A stretch of 64,000 nt of DNA from Streptomyces fuscichromogenes (GTDB lineage: Bacteria > Actinomycetota > Actinomycetes > Streptomycetales > Streptomycetaceae). The notes under the pieces were generated by a model that did not search any database, was not told the origin of the DNA, and saw nothing but the letters and a program-made list of their open reading frames with translations. The DNA is taken from the NCBI RefSeq assembly GCF_014645815.1, contig NZ_BMML01000005.1:62001-126000 (forward strand), read 5' to 3'. A program made the translations under genes and the position numbers. This document shows, in pieces, positions 59,450 through 64,000 of this stretch (positions are counted from its first letter, which is position 1; the number at the start of each line of letters is the position of its first letter).

Positions 59450-60832
59450 TTAGGCGACATTCTTCTCCGCCTTCCTGAGAAGCGCCGCCGCCACGAACCC
59501 TCCGGCCACCACCGCGGCCGCCCCCACCAACTGCCCGGCCCCCAGCCCCGCCGACACCGACTTCCCCGACGCCACCCAGGAACTGAGCACCGCGCCCAGC
59601 ACGGCCACCCCCAGCCCGTTCCCGAACTCCGCGAGCGTGCCGTTGATCCCGGCGCCCACCCCGGCCCTCTCCGGAGGGATCGCGCTCATGACGGCGTGGG
59701 CCATCGCCGGGTTGGCGATCGCGCACCCCGCGCCGATCAGCAGCAGCCCGAGCAGCGTGCCGCCGTAACCGCTCGAATCCAGCACGGCGATGGACACCAG
59801 CCCCAGCGACATCAGCAGCATCCCCGCGGCTGTCGCCAGCGGCGTCCCCATTTTCTTCGCCCAGCCGGCCGACAGACCGCTGAAGTTGAGGGCGACGACC
59901 GTCAGCGCGAGCGGTGCCGTGCGCAGGCCCGCCTCCAACGGGCCGTATCCGAGGACGAGTTGGAGGTGCTGGGTGAGGAGGAAGAGCGCTCCGCCCATGC
60001 CGAAGGTGATGAGGACCGCGCCGGCGACGGCACCCGTGAAGCGGCGGTCCCTGAAGAAGTGCGGGTCGAGCATGGGGTACGGGATCCGGTTCTCCCAGTA
60101 CGCGAAGAGGCTCAGCGCCAGTACCGCCACGGCGGCCGTGCCCAGCACCCGGGACGACGTCCAGCCGTGCTCCGGGCCGGAGATGATCGCGAAGACCAGC
60201 GCGGCCATGCCGACCGTGGAGAGCAGCGCGCCGAGCAGGTCGGGCCGGTCGCCCCGCGGGTTCCTGGACTCGGGGACCAGGGCGACGACGGCCGCCAGGG
60301 CCAGCGCCGCCACCGGGAGGTTGACCAGGAAGATCGCGCCCCACCAGAAATGGTCGAGCATGAATCCGCCGATCAGCGGGCCGGCGGCGAAACCCAGCGC
60401 GTTGACGGCGCTCCATATGCCGATGGCCCTGGGGTGCTCGTCGGGGGCGAAGATCTGCATCGCCACGGCCAGGGTGGTCGTCAGCAGCAGCGCGCCGCCC
60501 ACACCCATGCCAGCCCGCGCCGCGACCAGTTGGCCCGTCGAACCGGCCAGGCCCGCGGCCAGCGAACCCGCGCCGAACAGGACCAGACCCGCGATGAGCA
60601 TCTTCTTGCGGCCGTAGCCGTCGGCCGCGCTGCCGGCCGTGAGCAGCAGGCCGGACTGGACGAGCGAGTACGCGTTGATCATCCACTGGATGTCGGCGGT
60701 GGCCGCGTGCAGCTCCCGAGTGAGGGAGGGGATCGCCACGTTGAGGACGGTGTTGTCGAGCAGCACGGTGAGCTGCGCGAGACAGATGACACCGAGGATC
60801 AGCCAGCGCCGGGGATGCCCCTGAGAAGTCAT
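59450..60832 (-). CDS. DHA2-type MFS drug exporter
   Basis: 460-aa, 14-span multidrug transporter of the EmrB/QacA group. LTVLLDNTVLNVAIPSLTRE with the first-span Asp, GSAADGYGRKKMLIAGLVLF (motif A), AARAGMGVGGALLLTTTLAV, and AVNALGFAAGPLIGGFMLDH (motif C). ATG 60832, not the in-frame 60856. The gene is preceded by an inverted repeat typical of a TetR operator, and the TetR gene follows. Substrate unknown. Confidence 0.92.
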   Translation of the reverse strand: MTSQGHPRRWLILGVICLAQLTVLLDNTVLNVAIPSLTRELHAATADIQWMINAYSLVQSGLLLTAGSAADGYGRKKMLIAGLVLFGAGSLAAGLAGSTGQLVAARAGMGVGGALLLTTTLAVAMQIFAPDEHPRAIGIWSAVNALGFAAGPLIGGFMLDHFWWGAIFLVNLPVAALALAAVVALVPESRNPRGDRPDLLGALLSTVGMAALVFAIISGPEHGWTSSRVLGTAAVAVLALSLFAYWENRIPYPMLDPHFFRDRRFTGAVAGAVLITFGMGGALFLLTQHLQLVLGYGPLEAGLRTAPLALTVVALNFSGLSAGWAKKMGTPLATAAGMLLMSLGLVSIAVLDSSGYGGTLLGLLLIGAGCAIANPAMAHAVMSAIPPERAGVGAGINGTLAEFGNGLGVAVLGAVLSSWVASGKSVSAGLGAGQLVGAAAVVAGGFVAAALLRKAEKNVA

Positions 60833-60834
60833 GC

Positions 60835-60868
60835 TGTACACCGTAAGGCTGTTCATGTACGGCGTACA
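60835..60868 (-). promoter_or_regulatory. Inverted repeat before the DHA2 exporter (candidate TetR operator)
   Basis: TGTACACCGTA (60835-60845) and TACGGCGTACA (60858-60868): 10 of 11 positions complementary, 12-bp spacing, 2 bp from the ATG. A repressor bound here would block the promoter. The neighbouring TetR protein is the likely ligand. Confidence 0.65.
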
Positions 60869-60902
60869 ACGCGGTTTCCCGCGGCCCTTCCGGAAACGGC
60901 AG

Positions 60903-60931
60903 AGGGCGGTGACCGGGAGGTCACCGCCCTT
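60903..60931. terminator. Terminator between GT39 gene and DHA2 exporter
   Basis: Perfect arms AGGGCGGTGACC / GGTCACCGCCCT with a GGGA loop, then TT; 19 nt after the GT39 stop on the minus strand. Confidence 0.85.
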
Positions 60932-60949
60932 GCGCCGCTCAGGAGTCGG

Positions 60950-63283
60950 TCAGCTGCCGCTCGCCTTCTGGGTGAGGTCGTAGAAGGTGGCCGAACCCAC
61001 CGTCACCTTCTTGAAGTTCTTCTCGACCCACGAGCTGATCTGCGAGGAGGTGCCACTGCTGCTGCCGCCCATGCCGCCGCCGGTGCCGGAGGAGATGAAG
61101 TAGTGGATCCTGCCGTCCGCCACGTACTTCTTGAACTGGGCCAGCGTCGGGGACGGGTCGGTGCCGTTGAAGCCGCCGATCGCCATCACCGCGTCGCCGG
61201 TGGAGAGCTGGTAGCTCGCCGCGTTCTGGGCGCCGATGGCCGCCGCGACCCAGGTGTACTGGGAGGAGTTCTTCTGCAGCAGCGCCTTCGCCGCGGAGCT
61301 GACGGTCGCGCCGTTCAGCAGACCGCCGGCGCCGCCGCCCATACCGCCGCCCATGCCACCGGCCTCGCCCGTCCGGGTACCGCCGGGGAAGCCGCCGGTG
61401 CCGTTCTGCGTGGTGCCGTTGCCGCCCTGCTGGTTCTGGCCCGGCATACCGCCCCCGAAGCCACCGGTACCGCCGGTACCACCGGTGCCGCCGCCCGGGA
61501 AGCCGCCGGTGCCGTTCTGACCCTGGCCCTGTCCCTGCGTGGTGCCGGTGCCGCCCTGCTGGTTCTGGCCGAAGCCGCCGCCGGTACCGCCGGTGCCGCC
61601 GCCGAAGCCGCCCCGGCCGCCGCCGGGACCGCCACCGCCGCCGAAGCCCATCGAGCTCGCGCCCGCCGGACCGGCCGTCGGGATGGAGCCGGTGTGCGCG
61701 GAGTTCACCGTGCTGAAGGTGTACGCCGTCGGGCCCGCCAGCGCGGCCACCAGGCCGACCGCGGCCGCACCGAGGGCGAGCTGACGCGAGATCCGGCCCG
61801 CGAAGATCAGGCCGAGCGCGGCGGCCAGACCGCCGATCAGGACCAGGTACTTCAGCCAGGGCAGGTAGCTGGAGGTGCGGTCGAGCAGGACGTAGCCCCA
61901 GACCGCGGCCGAGACCACGGCGGCGGCGAGGGTGATCGACGCCCACAGCTCGGCGCGCTTCTCCCAGAGCAGACCCGCGCCCATGCCGACCACGGCGGCG
62001 ATGTAGGGGGCGAGGGCGACCGTGTAGTACTGGTGGAAGATGCCCGCCATGTAGCTGAACACGATCATGGTGATCAGCAGCGAGCCGCCCCAGACCAGGA
62101 ACGAGGCCCGGGTCACGGAGGTGCGCCTGAGCTTGCGGGTGGCCACCAGACCGGCGACCAGGAGGATCAGCGCGGCCGGGATCAGCCAGGAGATCTGGCT
62201 GCCGATCTCGTCGTTGAACATCCGGTTCCAGCCGGTCGCGCCCCAGCGGCCGGAGCCGGTGCCGCCGCCACCGCCGCCGACGCTGCCGGTCTCGTCACCG
62301 CTGATGCGGCCGAGGCCGTTGTAGCCGAAGGTCAGCGACAGGAAGCTGTTGTCCTGCGAGCCGCCGATGTAGGGGCGGGAGGAGGCCGGCCACAGCTCGA
62401 CGATCGCCACCCACCAGCCGCCGGAGACGACCAGCGCGCCGGTCGCCAGCGCCAGCTGGCCGATCCGCTTCTTCCAGGTGTGCGGGCCGACGGCCGCGTA
62501 CACGAACGCCAGCGCCGGCAGGATCAGGAACGCCTGGAGCGTCTTGGCGAGGAACGCGAAGCCGATCGCCACACCCGCCCACACCAGCCACTTCGTACGC
62601 CCGTCCTCGACCGCGCGGACCACGAAGTAGCAGGCCAGCGCCATCAGCAGGGCCAGCATCGCGTCCGGGTTGTTGAACCGGAACATCAGCGCCGCGACGG
62701 GGGTGAGCGCGAGCACGGCGCCCGCGATCAGGCCGGCCGCGGGGCTGAACCGGCGGCGCACGGAGGCGTAGACGACCGCGACCGTGCCGACGCCCATGAG
62801 GACCTCGGGGCCGAGGATCGTCCAGGAGTTCAGGCCGAAGATCCGGGCCGCGATCTCCATCGGCCACATGAACGCCGAGGGCTTGTCGACGGTGATCGCG
62901 TTGCCCGCGTCCAGCGAGCCGAAGAACATCGCCTTCCAGCTCTTGGTGCCCGCCTGGACGGCCGCCGAGTAGAAGGAGTTGGAGTAGCCGTTGACGCTCA
63001 GGTTGTAGAAGTACAGCAGCGCGGTGGCGAGCAGCAGGCCGAAGAAGGCCGGGCGCACCCAGCGGGGGTCCTCGGGGCGGCCGCGCCACAGTCTCCGGCC
63101 GAAGGGCTGTGCGGGCTCGCCCGAGCCGGTCTGCGGCGCGGGCGCGGCCGGGGCGCCGAGGTCGTCCGGCGCGTACTGCGGCTGCGCGGGAGCGGTGGAC
63201 GCGGTCGGCGCGGTCGGCGCGGCACCGGGCGGGGCGGTCGGGGGCGGGCCCCACTGGGTGGTGGGGTCGGTGTTCGTACTCAT
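60950..63283 (-). CDS. GT39-type membrane glycosyltransferase with Gly-rich C-terminus
   Basis: 777-aa ArnT/PMT-like (YkcB-type) polyprenyl-phosphate-sugar transferase. The cytoplasmic Pro-rich N-tail (to about 70) precedes 11-13 spans; the first loop has the acidic LDAGNAITVDKPSAFMWPME expected for catalysis, and MLALLMALACYFVVRAVEDG follows. From about 540 a Gly/Gln/Thr-rich linker (repeats of GTGG and QNQQGG) leads to a folded C-terminal domain (TWVAAAIGAQNAASYQLSTG; DPSPTLAQFKKYVADGRIHY) seen in YkcA/B relatives. ATG 63283 overlaps the GtrA gene stop by 4 nt. Confidence 0.9.
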   Translation of the reverse strand: MSTNTDPTTQWGPPPTAPPGAAPTAPTASTAPAQPQYAPDDLGAPAAPAPQTGSGEPAQPFGRRLWRGRPEDPRWVRPAFFGLLLATALLYFYNLSVNGYSNSFYSAAVQAGTKSWKAMFFGSLDAGNAITVDKPSAFMWPMEIAARIFGLNSWTILGPEVLMGVGTVAVVYASVRRRFSPAAGLIAGAVLALTPVAALMFRFNNPDAMLALLMALACYFVVRAVEDGRTKWLVWAGVAIGFAFLAKTLQAFLILPALAFVYAAVGPHTWKKRIGQLALATGALVVSGGWWVAIVELWPASSRPYIGGSQDNSFLSLTFGYNGLGRISGDETGSVGGGGGGTGSGRWGATGWNRMFNDEIGSQISWLIPAALILLVAGLVATRKLRRTSVTRASFLVWGGSLLITMIVFSYMAGIFHQYYTVALAPYIAAVVGMGAGLLWEKRAELWASITLAAAVVSAAVWGYVLLDRTSSYLPWLKYLVLIGGLAAALGLIFAGRISRQLALGAAAVGLVAALAGPTAYTFSTVNSAHTGSIPTAGPAGASSMGFGGGGGPGGGRGGFGGGTGGTGGGFGQNQQGGTGTTQGQGQGQNGTGGFPGGGTGGTGGTGGFGGGMPGQNQQGGNGTTQNGTGGFPGGTRTGEAGGMGGGMGGGAGGLLNGATVSSAAKALLQKNSSQYTWVAAAIGAQNAASYQLSTGDAVMAIGGFNGTDPSPTLAQFKKYVADGRIHYFISSGTGGGMGGSSSGTSSQISSWVEKNFKKVTVGSATFYDLTQKASGS

Positions 63284-64000
63284 CGGGGTTCCCCCGGGTC
63301 GGTGTCGTGCGGGCGCACCGGCTGCAACTGCATGGTGCTGTCCCTCCAGGTGCCGTCCGCGGCTTCACCGGCGCGGAACTGGGTGGTCGTGGTGCCGGTC
63401 GTGGTGCCGTTCTGGGCGTACGGCTGGTGCGCCGGGCGCTGCGGGAGCGGGCCCTGCGGCCGGTACGGCTGGAATCCGCCGGCCGGGTAGGCCGGGGACG
63501 ACGGGGTGTGCGTCGCCACCACCATCGACTCGTGCGGAGCGCTGCCGGTGCCGCTGCCGTCGCCGTCACCGGTGCCGTCGCGGTCCGGGAAGACCCAGGC
63601 GCGGAAGAGCAGGAAGCGCAGCACGGTCGCCGCGAGGTTGGCGGCGATCAGCACCGCCAGTTCGGTGGAGTGCGAGGGGTCGCTGCTCGCCGCGTTCAGG
63701 GCGGCGAGGGAGCCACTGGTGAGCGCGAGGCCGATACCGAAGACGACCAGGCCCTGCGCCTGGTGCCGGACCGCCCCGCCGCGGCCGCGCACCCCGAAGG
63801 TGAGACGCCGGTTGGCGGCCGTGTTCGCCACCGCCGACACCAGCAGCGCGAGCGCGTTGGCGATCTGCGAGCCGGAGAACTCCCGGAAGAGGCTGTAGAG
63901 GACCAGGTAGAAGAGGGTCGACAGACCGCCGACCACGCAGAACCCGACGAGTTGCTGGGCCAGGCCCTTCGGCACGTCCTGGATGTCGCGGTCGCGCGGG
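63280..64000 (-). CDS. GtrA-containing protein, probably a GT2-GtrA fusion; 5' end outside window
   Basis: The part present has four spans of a GtrA domain (QQLVGFCVVGGLSTLFYLVL; IANALALLVSAVANTAANRR; GLVVFGIGLALTSGSLAALN; LIANLAATVLRFLLFRAWVF), then a cytoplasmic tail with Pro/Gln/Thr-rich sequence. The frame is open to the window edge (PRDRDIQD before VPKGLAQQ), as in bifunctional glycosyltransferase-2/GtrA proteins, where a GT2 domain precedes. So GTG 63975 is probably not the start. It forms an operon with the GT39 gene, likely supplying the polyprenyl-phosphate sugar donor. Confidence 0.82.
   Translation of the reverse strand, partial: PRDRDIQDVPKGLAQQLVGFCVVGGLSTLFYLVLYSLFREFSGSQIANALALLVSAVANTAANRRLTFGVRGRGGAVRHQAQGLVVFGIGLALTSGSLAALNAASSDPSHSTELAVLIAANLAATVLRFLLFRAWVFPDRDGTGDGDGSGTGSAPHESMVVATHTPSSPAYPAGGFQPYRPQGPLPQRPAHQPYAQNGTTTGTTTTQFRAGEAADGTWRDSTMQLQPVRPHDTDPGEPR

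Noticed and set aside
59696..63490. 1264-aa plus-strand ORF
   Set aside because: Crosses two genes on the opposite strand; mirror frame of the DHA2 and GT39 genes.

Overview
The window is very G+C-rich chromosomal DNA from a Streptomyces. The evidence is the strong third-position GC bias, many GTG starts, Lsr2/MarR/WhiB-era regulators of actinobacterial type, adjacent sigF and sigN sporulation sigma genes, and the gene order purF ... purLQS-lsrL ... purC ... purD ... dnaX ... upp ... tadA ... sigF-sigN, which matches the core of the S. coelicolor chromosome as I remember it. No database search was possible; names rest on motifs and family knowledge.

Layout. 1-9.2 kb: purF, a META-domain lipoprotein, a maleylpyruvate-isomerase/SCP-like protein, a divergent HTH + Clp-N pair, a truncated NmrA-like gene beside a tightly overlapped trio ending in a Uma2 endonuclease, then purL-purQ-purS and lsrL. 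9.3-13.4 kb: tRNA-Gly(TCC), and two identical tRNA-Gly(GCC) genes that flank an ABC exporter plus two-component system. 13.4-22.5 kb: purC, a dimethylformamidase-like protein, a dead M48-like membrane protein with an in-frame 27-nt minisatellite, purD, dnaX and the SRP RNA. 22.5-25.2 kb: tRNA-Ser(GGA) followed by a decayed integrative element (integrase relic, orphan Cys-rich protein, VapBC-like toxin-antitoxin) closed by a 15-bp repeat of the tRNA anticodon region. 25.3-31.6 kb: a four-gene operon with a split PEP-synthase-like phosphotransferase, an HD hydrolase and a PAS/GAF/PP2C/HATPase regulator. 31.8-34.0 kb: eroded genes. 34.2-36.8 kb: DinB and a CopC-CopD fusion. 36.9-41.1 kb: a four-gene operon (Ntn-hydrolase, AlcB acyltransferase, cupin, SDR) behind an iron box. 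41.2-50.1 kb: housekeeping and small genes (HhH-GPD, HdeD, HerA-like ATPase, LytR_C, upp, tadA, tRNA-Ser(CGA), Dabb). 50.3-52.5 kb: sigF and sigN. 52.5-64 kb: lipoprotein, MarR with an MFS transporter carrying three beta-sandwich domains, YceI, PPOX, TetR with a DHA2 transporter, and a GT39 glycosyltransferase overlapped by a GtrA-containing protein that runs off the window.

Themes. Purine synthesis (purF, L, Q, S, C, D) is spread over 20 kb in several transcription units, all on the minus strand. Two accessory operons look most worth work: the iron-box operon, probably siderophore modification, and the phenylphosphate-synthase-like operon, probably phosphorylation of an unknown small molecule. 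Five copies of an intergenic repeat built on GCGCGGGGAACTGCGCGACC lie at gene ends. Several loci are visibly decaying (NmrA, integrase, AAA ATPase, lipoprotein), so 22.6-34 kb is an accessory, turnover-prone stretch inside otherwise core chromosome.
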